From Gammaproteobacteria bacterium UBA2679 (GTDB lineage: Bacteria; Pseudomonadota; Gammaproteobacteria; Pseudomonadales; Oleiphilaceae): a DNA stretch of 64,000 bases. Positions 27,482 to 37,227 of the stretch are shown here, piece after piece. A program made the position numbers and the translations under genes. Numbering within the stretch: position 1 is the first letter of the stretch; each line of letters opens with the position of its first letter. Location: positions 561,511 through 625,510 of the forward strand of contig DEMD01000003.1 in the NCBI GenBank assembly GCA_002354735.1, written 5' to 3'. The notes under the pieces were generated by a model. It worked only from the letters and a program-made list of their open reading frames with translations. It ran no database searches and was not told the origin of the DNA.

Positions 27482-29540
27482 GTCTGCCACGCGTTTTAAC
27501 GATATCTATCACCACGGCTACGTCAGGACGTCCGTCGGCATACCACAAGTCAAGGTTGCCGATCCGGAGTTCAACACCGGACGCATCATCGATCTTGCCA
27601 GGCAGGCAGATAGCCAGCAGGCGGCGTTATGCCTGTTTCCCGAGCTCTGTATCAGCGCTTACACCTGCGGTGATCTCTTCCAGCAGGAAGCCCTGCTCGA
27701 TGGCTGCCTGATCGCGCTCGAGCGCATTGTCGATGCCAGCAAAGGCTTGATGCCCGTTCTCCTTGTTGGCGCGCCTCTGCGAATTGAAGGTCGCCTTTTC
27801 AACTGCGCGCTTGCCATCCATCGGGGTCGCATACTTGGCGTGATCCCAAAGTCCTATCTACCAAACTACAGAGAATTCTATGAAAAACGGCACTTCAGTT
27901 CAGGCCGGGACTGCGGGCTGCGCGAAGTCAGGCTGTTCGGCGAAGTGCTCCCCTTCGGACCGGATATCATTTTCGATGCCGTTGACGTACCCAACTTTCG
28001 CCTTCATGCAGAGATCTGCGAAGATGTCTGGGGCCCTATTCCGCCCAGTACCTATGCGGCCCTGGCTGGCGCTACCGTACTGACGAACCTGTCCGCGAGC
28101 AACATCACTGTCGATAAGGCACGCTATCGTTCCGATCTTTGTGCCAGACAGTCAGGCGCCTGCGTGGCTGCCTACCTCTACACAGCCGCGGGCTTCGGTG
28201 AGTCCACTACCGATCTGGCATGGGACGGCCATGCAATGATCTATGAAAACAACGACAAGCTCGGTGAAACTGAGCGCTTTCTCGACCAGGAGCAGCTACT
28301 GGTCCGCGACGTCGACCTCGAGCGGCTGGCTCAGGATCGCATGCGCTTGACCACCTTTCAGGACGCTGTGGTTGCCCATCAGGATAAAGTGATGGCTGTG
28401 CGACGGGTGACGTTCGAGCTGAAGCCGGCCAGGGCCTGTCTGCCATTGAGACGACAGGTCGAACGTTATCCGTACGTGCCCAGTAACCCCTACAACCTGG
28501 ACCAGCGCTGCTTTGAGACCTACAACATTCAGGTGCACGGCCTGGCCAAGCGACTGCAGTCCTCCGGCTTCGAGAAACTTGTCATTGGGGTATCCGGCGG
28601 TCTGGACTCAACTCATGCCCTGATCGTCGCCGCTCGTACAATGGACAAGCTCAAGCTCCCGAGAAGCAATATCCTTGCTTACACAATGCCCGGCTTTGCG
28701 ACCAGCATGAAAACGAAGAACAATGCGCATGCGCTCATGAACAGTCTGGGTGTCAGCAGCAAGGAAATTGATATACGGCCGTCCTGCATGCAGATGCTCA
28801 AAGATATCGACCACCCTTATAGCCGGGGCGAAGAGATCTACGACGTGACCTTCGAGAATGTGCAGGCTGGAGAACGTACTTCGCACCTGTTCAGACTTGC
28901 GGGCCAGAACCACGCCCTCGTGCTCGGCACTGGAGATCTTTCGGAAATAGCGCTCGGCTGGATGACCTACGGTGTGGGCGACCATATGTCGCATTACAAC
29001 GTCAACGCCAGCGTACCTAAAACGCTGATTCAGCATCTCATTCGCTGGATAGCGGCTGGCGATGAATTTTCGGCGGCGACCAACGACATACTCGTTTCGA
29101 TCGTGGATACCGAAATCTCACCTGAACTCGTACCTGGCAATGTCGACTCGGATGAGCCTGCCCAGCTGACCGAGTCCAAAGTCGGACCCTATGAGCTGCA
29201 GGATTTCAACATGTACTACATCACTCGCTTTGGATTTTCGCCACCCAAAGTCGCGTTCATGGCCCTGCACGCCTGGCAGAACGCTGCGGAGGGTGACTGG
29301 CCGAGTACAGTGCCAGAGGCTGCCAGAAAGCAGTATACGCTCGAGGAGATCCGCCACTGGCTGGAAGTCTTCTGCTTCCGCTTCTTCAAGATCAGCCAGT
29401 TCAAGCGCTCTGCTATGCCGGATGGACCGAAGGTTGGCTCGGGTGGATCGCTTTCGCCACGAGGCGATTGGCGTGCCCCCAGTGATGGCGAGGCTACCCT
29501 CTGGCTGCAGCTGATCGAAGACATTCCCAAAAAATCGTAA
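27474..29540 (+). CDS. nadE: Glutamine-dependent NAD+ synthetase
   Basis: Last step of NAD synthesis: amidation of nicotinic acid adenine dinucleotide using glutamine-derived ammonia. The 688 residues comprise an N-terminal nitrilase-fold glutaminase with its catalytic Glu57 (FPELCISAY), Lys in [20 protein letters not shown] and Cys in [10 protein letters not shown], and a C-terminal synthetase with the pyrophosphate loop SGGLDSTHA. Two start codons are possible: TTG 27468 and GTG 27474. I prefer GTG because it overlaps the upstream stop as GTGAGTGA, an overlap style seen elsewhere in this window. The 3' end converges on an EEP hydrolase gene through an inverted repeat. Confidence 0.95.
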   Translation: MSESATRFNDIYHHGYVRTSVGIPQVKVADPEFNTGRIIDLARQADSQQAALCLFPELCISAYTCGDLFQQEALLDGCLIALERIVDASKGLMPVLLVGAPLRIEGRLFNCALAIHRGRILGVIPKSYLPNYREFYEKRHFSSGRDCGLREVRLFGEVLPFGPDIIFDAVDVPNFRLHAEICEDVWGPIPPSTYAALAGATVLTNLSASNITVDKARYRSDLCARQSGACVAAYLYTAAGFGESTTDLAWDGHAMIYENNDKLGETERFLDQEQLLVRDVDLERLAQDRMRLTTFQDAVVAHQDKVMAVRRVTFELKPARACLPLRRQVERYPYVPSNPYNLDQRCFETYNIQVHGLAKRLQSSGFEKLVIGVSGGLDSTHALIVAARTMDKLKLPRSNILAYTMPGFATSMKTKNNAHALMNSLGVSSKEIDIRPSCMQMLKDIDHPYSRGEEIYDVTFENVQAGERTSHLFRLAGQNHALVLGTGDLSEIALGWMTYGVGDHMSHYNVNASVPKTLIQHLIRWIAAGDEFSAATNDILVSIVDTEISPELVPGNVDSDEPAQLTESKVGPYELQDFNMYYITRFGFSPPKVAFMALHAWQNAAEGDWPSTVPEAARKQYTLEEIRHWLEVFCFRFFKISQFKRSAMPDGPKVGSGGSLSPRGDWRAPSDGEATLWLQLIEDIPKKS

Positions 29541-29552
29541 GCGATCAGCATA

Positions 29553-29589
29553 CGGCCTGACGCCTGGCGGTCGGGATAAGGTCAGGCCG
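29553..29589. terminator. Inverted repeat between convergent nadE and EEP hydrolase
   Basis: CGGCCTGAC (29553-29561) and GTCAGGCCG (29581-29589) form a perfect 9-base inverted repeat with a 19-base loop. The right arm covers the stop codon of the leftward EEP gene. It is placed for bidirectional termination but lacks a T-run. Confidence 0.45.
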
Positions 29590-30298
29590 CCCTGCTGGCA
29601 ATCGTTATATCGGCTTCGATGGGATAGTGATCTGAGAACACACGGGTCTCGGGCGTTTTGAGCACGCGTGCGGAGTGCACTGTCATTCCTGGTCCCGACC
29701 ACAGCCTGTCCAAACCGAAGATAGGGCATCGTGTAGGAAACGTCGCGCCAACCGGGTGCGGCGTCAACAAGCGGTTGACCCGTCGCAAGAGCTTGGAAAA
29801 GATCTGCCATTCATTGAAATCGCCGCCTACCAGAAGTGGTGCCGCCTGTCCCATCTCAAGACGCTTGAGGTGACTGCTCAGCTTCTCGAACTGCGCACTG
29901 CGCTCAATGCGCTTCAACCCTTTATGCGCGTTGAGTAGATGCAGCGGTCCGCTTGGTGTCTGCACAATCGCTTCCTGAATGTTCCGCGGTTGTCGTCCTT
30001 CGTGCGTGACATCTATTGTCTGGTTGAAGCTGATCGGAAAGCGGGACATGACAGCATTGCCGTACCAGCCGTGCTCGCTGGCGACGGCCGGCGACGAGAC
30101 GAGTTGCGAAAAATGACCGGCGCAGAGATCTTCGATATCCTGATCACCATCCCGTTCTGCCGGCCTGGTGTCCATCTCCTGGAGCAGCACGACGTCCACT
30201 TCACGTGCGGCAAGAAACTCACCGATACGCTTGTAACTCTGCTGACCGTCGATGCCAACACCACTGTGAATATTGTAAGTGACTACGCGAATACTCAT
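29582..30298 (-). CDS. Endonuclease/exonuclease/phosphatase (EEP) family hydrolase
   Basis: A 238-residue protein with EEP landmarks in order: VTYNIHSGVG (metal-binding Asn), LLQEMDT (Glu), NAVMSRFPI, GGDFNEWQ (Asp-x-Asn), and SDHYPIEADI (Asp-His at the end). Members cleave phosphodiesters in nucleic acids, inositol lipids or sphingomyelin. The start overlaps the 3' end of the PLD-VTT gene by four bases (ATGA), and this pairing with a phospholipase D suggests a lipid-related substrate (inference). Confidence 0.85.
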   Translation of the reverse strand: MSIRVVTYNIHSGVGIDGQQSYKRIGEFLAAREVDVVLLQEMDTRPAERDGDQDIEDLCAGHFSQLVSSPAVASEHGWYGNAVMSRFPISFNQTIDVTHEGRQPRNIQEAIVQTPSGPLHLLNAHKGLKRIERSAQFEKLSSHLKRLEMGQAAPLLVGGDFNEWQIFSKLLRRVNRLLTPHPVGATFPTRCPIFGLDRLWSGPGMTVHSARVLKTPETRVFSDHYPIEADITIASRAA

Positions 30299-32448
30299 GA
30301 TGTTTTACGCTGTTGGTATAGGTTGACGAGTTTCTGTGAGGCGAAAATGAGCACGATCCAGAACACGATACCTCCTGTAAGATAGCCTATATTCTGAGCT
30401 GATGGATTGATCACGATCTGAGTGAGTGAATCTCCGACGAAACCCTTGGCCACCATGAGCGGGGCCATGCCAAGGAAGGTTCCCATCATGAACTGATAAA
30501 ATCTGATCGACGAAAAGCCGGCGACCAGATTGACAAGACTGAAGGGCGCGATTGGTATCACCCGTATCGCAGCCACGCCGATGATGCCGCTTTCCTTGAA
30601 CTTCTGATCGACACGTTTGACCTTGCTACCGCCTATGCGACTGAGGCTGTCACCGCCCATGGCCTGGCCTACGCCAAACAACAAGGCTGCACTGCACAAC
30701 GCTCCGGCCATGCCATAGATCGGCCCCCATAGCGGCCCGAATACCGCCGCGACGGCGACCGATAACACTGTTACCGGGAAGAACAGGATGCCCGCCAGGA
30801 CATATATTCCACACACGGCAGGCAGGGCCCAATAGGTGCCTCGGGTTGACTCAAGGAAGCCCTGCACTGCATCAGCATTCAGCCACGAAACGTGTTGGCT
30901 TGCGTAGTAGCCACCCGCCACCAGTAGCGCGATTATCAGAATCGCCGCTCCGAAGATGAGCACCTTCTTACTCGGGTTGCTGAGCTGGGTTCGTTTGCCG
31001 TTAAACAGGGTCAGGGGGGGCACGAGAGGTTCCTCCGGGTCGGAAAATGGGAGCATGAAAGCGTGTAAGGACTGGTCGGTGAATTGCTCATCCTCGACCT
31101 CGGACAAAGCGTATTTTCCCGGCCCTCTACAGCGCTCCAGTTCCCGAAGCGGCTGGCCAGGTTGCAGGAGACTGCGAAGCTGCGCCGGCTCGCAGCCTGA
31201 ATGCTCGAGAACGAGATCGTCTCGAGCCTGCCTGATCTGCTCGCGATGCACATCGGAGCGGGCTTCGAAGACGAGATCGCATTCCGTATCCAGCGTCATT
31301 GACCGGTTGGACAAATTCGCAGAGCCGATGACCATATAGCGATCATCGATGGTCATAACCTTTGAATGGACACGTTTCGAAGTCGTGTTGCCGTCATCAT
31401 CTTCGTATGAGGAGGACGCCATTAGTATGCGCTCTGGCTCTACGCCAGCTTCGAGTATCTTCTTGAAATCCACTCGACTGGCCCAGTACGCTTCACGTTC
31501 AACAGTGCCTTCTGGCTCATACGAACTCACTAGCAATACACGCAAATTTGGGCATTTCTTCAGACGCTCGTTGAGTCGCTCTGCAATTTCCTGGCGACTG
31601 GCAAACTGGTTCTCGATATAGATGAGATCCTCAGCGCGATCGATAAGATCGAGCAGCATGCGACGAACTTCCTGCTTCGGCTCAGCGTCATCCATGAAGG
31701 GAATCGTGCGAGCAATAGCGCAATCGATATCTTGAAATAACGGCGATACGGATAGCGGCCAGCATCTGGGGGTCTTCTCTCTCGGCTGTGGCCCCTCATC
31801 CCTGATTGCAACTGCTTCCTTGCGCGCAAGCCTTTTCCAGCGCCAACGCACCAACTCAGCAAGATGACCCACGATTGGCCCTGCGACAACGCACTGAACG
31901 TCGTGAAGCGGCCCGTATGGGCCATCTTCCTCCACCCGTTCAGCTTCAATAGGCCGATGATCGCGCGTATCCCAGCGGTGCACCGCTATGTCCATACCTC
32001 CTGAGAATGCCACCTCATCATCGATGATCACTATTTTCTGATGCTGACTGCCACCCATGGGAATGGTCGCATCAAGCTGCACATGAACGTTGTCCGGAGT
32101 TTTCTCATCCCAGACCTCCTTCGCCCAGAGTTCCCGCATCCCTAGAAAAGCGAGCGAAGAGTCCCATCTGAGCAGGTACACCTGCAGGTCTGGGTTATCG
32201 CGTGCACATTGCGCGAGCAGATCGCTCACGACCGAGGGCAGTTCAGCAGCACGCTCTTCCTCACCTCTGAGCAGGCGAATTCTGCTGTCGATATCCCACC
32301 CAACGATAAATATGCTGTGGCGGGCGCGACTAAAGGCTTCGTGCAGCGCCCTGTAATAGTTCTCACAATCAACAACAGGTGCAGCAAAACTTGCTGTGGC
32401 ATGGCGCCAGCAATTGACATCCGGCTTGAACAGCGAGGCGGTCGTCAT
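30295..32448 (-). CDS. Phospholipase D-like and VTT membrane domain fusion
   Basis: A 717-residue fusion. Residues 1-480 form a two-HKD phospholipase D: first motif HQKIVIIDD with GGMD, second HSKVMTIDD followed by GSANLSNRS. A linker with one transmembrane helix (about 505-525) leads to a C-terminal VTT (DedA/TMEM64-like) domain with helices carrying FFPVTVLSVAVAAVFGPLWG and RVIPIAPFSLVN, the re-entrant loop motifs of lipid scramblase-like proteins. PLD members hydrolyse or transfer phosphatidyl groups (cardiolipin synthesis, lipid turnover), and VTT proteins move lipids between leaflets, so a coupled lipid remodelling and flipping role is plausible. Co-transcribed with the EEP gene. Confidence 0.87.
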   Translation of the reverse strand: MTTASLFKPDVNCWRHATASFAAPVVDCENYYRALHEAFSRARHSIFIVGWDIDSRIRLLRGEEERAAELPSVVSDLLAQCARDNPDLQVYLLRWDSSLAFLGMRELWAKEVWDEKTPDNVHVQLDATIPMGGSQHQKIVIIDDEVAFSGGMDIAVHRWDTRDHRPIEAERVEEDGPYGPLHDVQCVVAGPIVGHLAELVRWRWKRLARKEAVAIRDEGPQPREKTPRCWPLSVSPLFQDIDCAIARTIPFMDDAEPKQEVRRMLLDLIDRAEDLIYIENQFASRQEIAERLNERLKKCPNLRVLLVSSYEPEGTVEREAYWASRVDFKKILEAGVEPERILMASSSYEDDDGNTTSKRVHSKVMTIDDRYMVIGSANLSNRSMTLDTECDLVFEARSDVHREQIRQARDDLVLEHSGCEPAQLRSLLQPGQPLRELERCRGPGKYALSEVEDEQFTDQSLHAFMLPFSDPEEPLVPPLTLFNGKRTQLSNPSKKVLIFGAAILIIALLVAGGYYASQHVSWLNADAVQGFLESTRGTYWALPAVCGIYVLAGILFFPVTVLSVAVAAVFGPLWGPIYGMAGALCSAALLFGVGQAMGGDSLSRIGGSKVKRVDQKFKESGIIGVAAIRVIPIAPFSLVNLVAGFSSIRFYQFMMGTFLGMAPLMVAKGFVGDSLTQIVINPSAQNIGYLTGGIVFWIVLIFASQKLVNLYQQRKTS

Positions 32449-32782
32449 GATCTCACCAAGGGTTTGAACCTCTCTCTTGTGTGCGTTTGTGTGTGCGTGG
32501 GCAGAGGGTGTCGCTCATGCAGATGAAACACCAGAGAGTGACTATGCAGGTTTCAGGCCAGCAAGCGGCCAGATGCTTGACAAGTAGCGGGCATTTACAG
32601 GCAAGTGCTTGTCAGGTCTGCGAATGCACAGAACTGGCGCCTGTGTTTCGCACATGATTTCACCGCAGTTCGGCGGAGCTGGAGGAGAAGAAATTACATT
32701 TTCTGGCTTCGCACCGGTTCAGGTCGGAGACATCCCCTGTTGGAGCAAAGCCAGAGATCGGGCTTTCAATAAACTAAGCTGC
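32449..32782. other. 334-base gap upstream of the PLD-VTT gene
   Basis: No coding frame of protein character is seen; an open plus-strand frame from 32609 runs into the opposite gene. The part nearest the PLD start has a G/T-rich stretch with the 8-base direct repeat GTGTGCGT at 32479-32486 and 32491-32498. TGACAAG (32578-32584) and CTTGTCA (32608-32614) are inverted. The stretch is likely the promoter and leader of the PLD-VTT/EEP transcript plus the end of the amidotransferase transcript. Confidence 0.4.
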
Positions 32783-33478
32783 TTAGTCCAGATATGGCGC
32801 TTGCCCCGGATTGAGGAAAAAGCGCGCGAGCACACCGGCTATTTTTTGCGTCGAAAGCGAACGCTGCAGCGACGCTAGCGCTTGCGCCTGCAGCGCCTCT
32901 CCAAGAATCGCACTTCGGTCCATGATAAGTTCAGCCATGAAGCCTGCTTCAAACTCCGGGTGCGGTTGCAGGGTCAATGCCTGCTGGCCGTAAGAGAGCC
33001 CAGCGTATCTGCAGAAGTCATTTTGAAGAAAGCATTTCGCGTCAGCCGGTGCCTCGATGACCTGATCCTGGTGAAAGGCCATGATAGACAGCGCCTCTCC
33101 ATCATCGAAGTCATAGGTTTTGGCCCCTATCGACCAGCCATCATGAAATTTCTCGACCCGACCACCCATCGCCTGAGCAATGATCTGGTGACCGAAACAA
33201 ATACCGGCGATGGGGCGCTTCACGGCAAAACAGGCACGGATGAATGTTTCGAGGGGCTCGATCCAGGCGTGAGGCTCGTAAACGCCGTGCCTGGAGCCGG
33301 TGATCAGCCATGCGTCAGCAGCCTCAGGGTCTTCAGGCAGGTGTCCGTCGAGGATTGAATAGACCTCGAAACTGAAATGGGTTTCACCTAGCAGGCGAAC
33401 GAACATACTGTCGTAGTCGCCATAGCGCGGCAGCAGGTCGTCGGGTACACGACCGGGTTTGAGGATACCTATCTTCAT
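32783..33478 (-). CDS. Class I glutamine amidotransferase (GMP-synthase-like)
   Basis: A stand-alone 231-residue amidotransferase domain with Cys94 in GICFGHQ and His173/Glu175 in QPHPEF, giving the full Cys-His-Glu triad. The oxyanion-loop ITGSRHGVYE is also present. Such proteins hydrolyse glutamine or cleave gamma-glutamyl bonds, for example in polyamine breakdown (PuuD-like) or as peptidases. The substrate is open. Alone on its strand between two other leftward genes with 93 bases upstream. Confidence 0.87.
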   Translation of the reverse strand: MKIGILKPGRVPDDLLPRYGDYDSMFVRLLGETHFSFEVYSILDGHLPEDPEAADAWLITGSRHGVYEPHAWIEPLETFIRACFAVKRPIAGICFGHQIIAQAMGGRVEKFHDGWSIGAKTYDFDDGEALSIMAFHQDQVIEAPADAKCFLQNDFCRYAGLSYGQQALTLQPHPEFEAGFMAELIMDRSAILGEALQAQALASLQRSLSTQKIAGVLARFFLNPGQAPYLD

Positions 33479-33571
33479 GAGGGTTACCGCAAGGCAGGAA
33501 AATGAATATCACTCAAGTATAGCGTTTGAGCACAAAACGAGAGCTGCAGAATAATCTTTGCGAGCAAGTGA

Positions 33572-34543
33572 TCAGTTTTGTTGAGAGGCAATTCTACCGC
33601 GATCATGTGTGGAGTCGAAATCGATGTCAGGCCCGGCCGGAATGATCTGCGTCGGGTTGATCATGGTATGGCTATAGTAATAATGGCGCTTGATATGGTC
33701 GAAATTGACTGTCTCGGAGACGCCAGGCCACTGGTAGAGCTCTCTGACATAGCCGGAGAGCGCAGGAAAGTCTTCCAAGCGCTGCCGGTTGCACTTGAAA
33801 TGTCCGTGGTAGACCGCATCAAACCGAATCAGGGTCGTGAAGAGCCGCCAATCCGCTTCGGTGATTTGGGAGCCTGCCAGATACCGTTGCCTGCAAAGCC
33901 TCGCTTCCACTCGATCGAGCGCAGCGAACAACGCAGCATAAGCGTCCTCATAGGCAGTCTGTTCGGTTGCAAAGCCGCAGCGATAGACGCCATTGTTGAT
34001 GTGTTCGTAGACATCTGCATTTATGTCATCAATTTCAGCACGAAGAGCCGATGGATAGTAATCCGCATCATTTCCAGTAATTCCGTTAAATGCGGAATTG
34101 AACATGCGAATGATGTCAGCAGACTCATTGCTGACGATGCAATCCTGCGTCTTGTCCCATAAAACCGGCACCGTTACCCTGCCGGTATAATCGGACTTGT
34201 TACGGGTGTATAACTGATGGAGATAATCCGCGGCATAAAGCTGGTCGCCCGTACTGCCTTCGGAGCGATTGAAGGTCCAGCCGGGCTTCAGCATATATGG
34301 GCTCACGATTGAAACGCCGATATGAGGCTCGAGCGCCTTCAGTTTTCTGAAAATGAGAGTCCGATGCGCCCAGGGGCAGGCCAGCGAAACGTAAAGATGG
34401 TAGCGAGCCGACTCTGCCGGAAAGTCTTTTCCCTCCCCTTCTACGCCTATCCAGTTTCTGAGCTGAGCGGCTTCGCGCTTGAAGACACCATCGCTTGTAT
34501 CGTACCAGGTATCCTGCCACTGACCATTTTTCAGTAGTCCCAT
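33572..34543 (-). CDS. Glutathionyl-hydroquinone reductase (Xi-class GST, YqjG-like)
   Basis: A 323-residue cytoplasmic enzyme with the Xi-class signature SLACPWAHRTLI; the catalytic Cys is C56. It also has the C-terminal GST helical domain (YEDAYAALFAALDRVEARL, ITEADWRLFTTLIRFDAVY). These enzymes remove glutathione from glutathionyl-hydroquinones using another glutathione. ATG 34543 was selected because GGAG lies 6 bases before it; an upstream ATG adds seven residues. No partner gene recognised. Confidence 0.92.
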   Translation of the reverse strand: MGLLKNGQWQDTWYDTSDGVFKREAAQLRNWIGVEGEGKDFPAESARYHLYVSLACPWAHRTLIFRKLKALEPHIGVSIVSPYMLKPGWTFNRSEGSTGDQLYAADYLHQLYTRNKSDYTGRVTVPVLWDKTQDCIVSNESADIIRMFNSAFNGITGNDADYYPSALRAEIDDINADVYEHINNGVYRCGFATEQTAYEDAYAALFAALDRVEARLCRQRYLAGSQITEADWRLFTTLIRFDAVYHGHFKCNRQRLEDFPALSGYVRELYQWPGVSETVNFDHIKRHYYYSHTMINPTQIIPAGPDIDFDSTHDRGRIASQQN

Positions 34544-34602
34544 TCGCCACTCCAATAGATGCAATGCAGTCTTCAGTTACGATCGTAAAGCGGGTTCGGG
34601 CC

Positions 34603-37227
34603 TTACAGGCGTACCAGCTCTGCATTACCTACGTAGCTGAACCGGCCGGGTGTGCAGGTCAAGAGGATGATCTGTGAGTGCTTGCCGCAGTGAGCCAGCG
34701 CAGCGCCCATCGTCTCCAGCCGACCAGGGTCTGAGAAGCCAAGCGCATCATCGATGATGACCGGGACGCCACCATGCCGGGAAACAATTTTCGCGGCTGC
34801 CAGTCGCGTGAGAATGCCAAGCTGCTCCTTCGCGCCCACGCTCAGACCATCGAAAGGTATCGTCCTGCCCCTGCGGGTGCAGCTCGACAGAGACCAGTCA
34901 TCCGCCAGGGTGATTTCGAAATCAGCACCGAACACGATGCGCCCCAACGACTCGATGCCTTCCTTCAATGGTTGCAGATACGCTTTTCTCGTCGCGTTCC
35001 GGTGCCGATCGACACACTCCCAAAGCCGCTGAACTGCGGCCGCTCGCCGTTTCACGCCCGCTACATATCGCTTGCGCTCGAGATGCTTCCGCTCTGCAAG
35101 ATCGAGTTTCTCCTTGCGACCGTCCGCCTGCGCCTTGGCCAGTCGATCCTCCAGCACGGCAAGTCTGGTGGCTTGCTGCGCCAGATCCTTGCTGGCGCGA
35201 TCACGGCTTGCCCTGGCATTGACCAGCAAGGCTTCGACAGTTTCCACAGGTGACTCCGCAAGCTCCTGCTCCAGCCTCTCAAGCTTTAGCGCCAAGTCCG
35301 ACGTTTCTCTTGTCCGTGCCTGCAAACGCTGTCGGAGGACCTCAACAGATTCCGAGCGCTCTGCTTCAGCAAGTTCAGCCTGACGCCGCTGTAGATCGTT
35401 ATCGAGCCCCACCACCTCCTGTGAGGCGACACGTTGACTTGCATGGGCCTCCTCGAATCGGCTTCGCGCGTGTTCATACACAGCAAGGGCAGCTTCCACC
35501 GCCTGCTCAGCATCCTTGAACGCCTGGTCGAGTTCCTTGACCAGAAGTCTGGCCTTCGCATGATCATCGGGTATAGGCCGGTCACTGTTACGAGCTTGCA
35601 GATAATCCTCACACGCGAGTCGCATTTGCTCGAGACGTGCCTGCAGCTCAGCCTCGTCATCACTTCCCAACAATACTTTCCGTCTGTCGACCAGCATCTT
35701 GAGATTGGTGGCAGCCTGCTGACGCCTGGCTTCTGCTGCGAAGGCTTCTGCCAGGCTTTCCACGCCGCAGCGGTCGAGTGCTGCAGTCAGCAACTGCCGA
35801 GCCTGCGAAACTTTCTGTTCGAGCTCAGACGTGGATTGCGATGGCCTGATCCTGAAGTCAGCCACGCCGGGAATGGATATGACCATTTCAGCTATGGCAC
35901 GACGCGATTCGGAGGAGCCCTGCAATAGGTTCACTGATTTCCCATCCACCTCCAGGGTGAGGTTCTTTCGCGCCGACCACTCAACAACGGTGGTGGCGAG
36001 ATCACGTTGGCCGATCGCTACCTGCAGTTGGCTCTCACTCTTCTGAAGGGCGTCCAATCGTGTGGCATCGGTTTTGATGCCTGCCAGGACAGCCCGATCC
36101 GCCGCCAATTGTTCACTCAAGCTGCGACATTGATCGAGCCGTTGCTGCTCACGCTCGAGTATCGCCACCCGTTCGAGATGCTGCTGGTCGGCCCGTGCGG
36201 ATTCAAGATGAGCCAGCGTCTGCAGGCGCTCGTTCTTCAAGCTCTGAAGGTTGAGCGCTGCCGCGTCTCGCTCGGACTGCAGGCTTTCGAGCTCGGTGAG
36301 AAAACGCTCCAGGTCTCGCCGCTTCTGATCCAGTAGCTCGTGGTCGTTTCGACACTGTGCAGCGAACCGCTCGCGCCGAGAAACTTCATCCTGCACGGCT
36401 TGCCAGAGCTGTCTTGCGGTCTCCAGTGCATCACGGGTGCCCCTGACCTGCTGCTCGATCGAGCTGATGACCTTCCACTCAGCTTCGCGTTGCGCCAATG
36501 TCAGCTGCAACTCCGGACCGACTTTTTCCAGGCGCTGTACTTCAGCAAGGCAGCGCTCGTATTCAGCGGTATCTGTCACGATGTCATTCAATTGCGCGAT
36601 GGCATCTGCAACAGCAGCCTCGAGTTCTGCGATCTCGGTATCTAGACGGCTGAATTTCGGCTTGCCGGTCTTCAGCGAAAAGTACTGCTCATATTCGGCC
36701 TGTACCCGCTCGTACAGACCCGCGTCATCCTGCTCATTCGCTGCGCTGCCAACCGCTGCATCCAGCGCTCTGGCAAGACCCGCCGACTCGGAAAGACCAG
36801 CCGCTCGGATTTCCTTGCCTTGCTCTACGAGTAGTGCATGCCACAGACTCGTGTCTATCGTGGAAGACAGCATCTGCTCAGCAAGCTCGTGCGCCTCGCG
36901 CCCGGTATACTGCGCGGGCTCAGGCTTGAGTATCCGCAGCGTGGTTTGGCTTTTCCGGTTGTAAGTCTTGCTGTAAACGAAATGGTAATCACCGGTCACG
37001 ACCTCGGCCTCGACCCGGCTACCAACATCCTCGCCCACCGGCTGAATCGCCTTCACGCTCTTCTTGTTCGATGAATCAAGCTCAGCGAAGAGTGTCCGGA
37101 GAGCCTCTACCAAAGTCGATTTACCAATCTCATTGGGCCCCTCTATGAGCGTGACGCCGTCTGAGAATGTGATATCCCTGACGGCGACGCCGCGCCAGTT
37201 CTCGAGCGAAAGCCTGAGTAGTCTCAT
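34603..37227 (-). CDS. SbcC/YhaN-like coiled-coil ATPase
   Basis: An 874-residue ABC-type ATPase of the Rad50/SbcC group. The N-terminal P-loop is EGPNEIGKST (residues 29-38). Two long coiled coils follow, separated near the middle. The C-terminal half-site has the SVGAKEQLGILTRLA signature and Walker B VIIDDALGFSD. It starts within the last four bases of the metallo-nuclease gene (ATGA overlap), the arrangement of SbcCD and YhaNO. Expected to form a DNA-end or hairpin nuclease complex. The zinc-hook CxxC of classical SbcC is not evident, which fits the YhaN type better. Confidence 0.85.
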   Translation of the reverse strand: MRLLRLSLENWRGVAVRDITFSDGVTLIEGPNEIGKSTLVEALRTLFAELDSSNKKSVKAIQPVGEDVGSRVEAEVVTGDYHFVYSKTYNRKSQTTLRILKPEPAQYTGREAHELAEQMLSSTIDTSLWHALLVEQGKEIRAAGLSESAGLARALDAAVGSAANEQDDAGLYERVQAEYEQYFSLKTGKPKFSRLDTEIAELEAAVADAIAQLNDIVTDTAEYERCLAEVQRLEKVGPELQLTLAQREAEWKVISSIEQQVRGTRDALETARQLWQAVQDEVSRRERFAAQCRNDHELLDQKRRDLERFLTELESLQSERDAAALNLQSLKNERLQTLAHLESARADQQHLERVAILEREQQRLDQCRSLSEQLAADRAVLAGIKTDATRLDALQKSESQLQVAIGQRDLATTVVEWSARKNLTLEVDGKSVNLLQGSSESRRAIAEMVISIPGVADFRIRPSQSTSELEQKVSQARQLLTAALDRCGVESLAEAFAAEARRQQAATNLKMLVDRRKVLLGSDDEAELQARLEQMRLACEDYLQARNSDRPIPDDHAKARLLVKELDQAFKDAEQAVEAALAVYEHARSRFEEAHASQRVASQEVVGLDNDLQRRQAELAEAERSESVEVLRQRLQARTRETSDLALKLERLEQELAESPVETVEALLVNARASRDRASKDLAQQATRLAVLEDRLAKAQADGRKEKLDLAERKHLERKRYVAGVKRRAAAVQRLWECVDRHRNATRKAYLQPLKEGIESLGRIVFGADFEITLADDWSLSSCTRRGRTIPFDGLSVGAKEQLGILTRLAAAKIVSRHGGVPVIIDDALGFSDPGRLETMGAALAHCGKHSQIILLTCTPGRFSYVGNAELVRL

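Noticed and set aside
32609..32878. Open plus-strand frame of 89 codons in the gap before the PLD-VTT gene
   Set aside because: It overlaps the amidotransferase on the other strand and shows no domain, signal or ribosome site.
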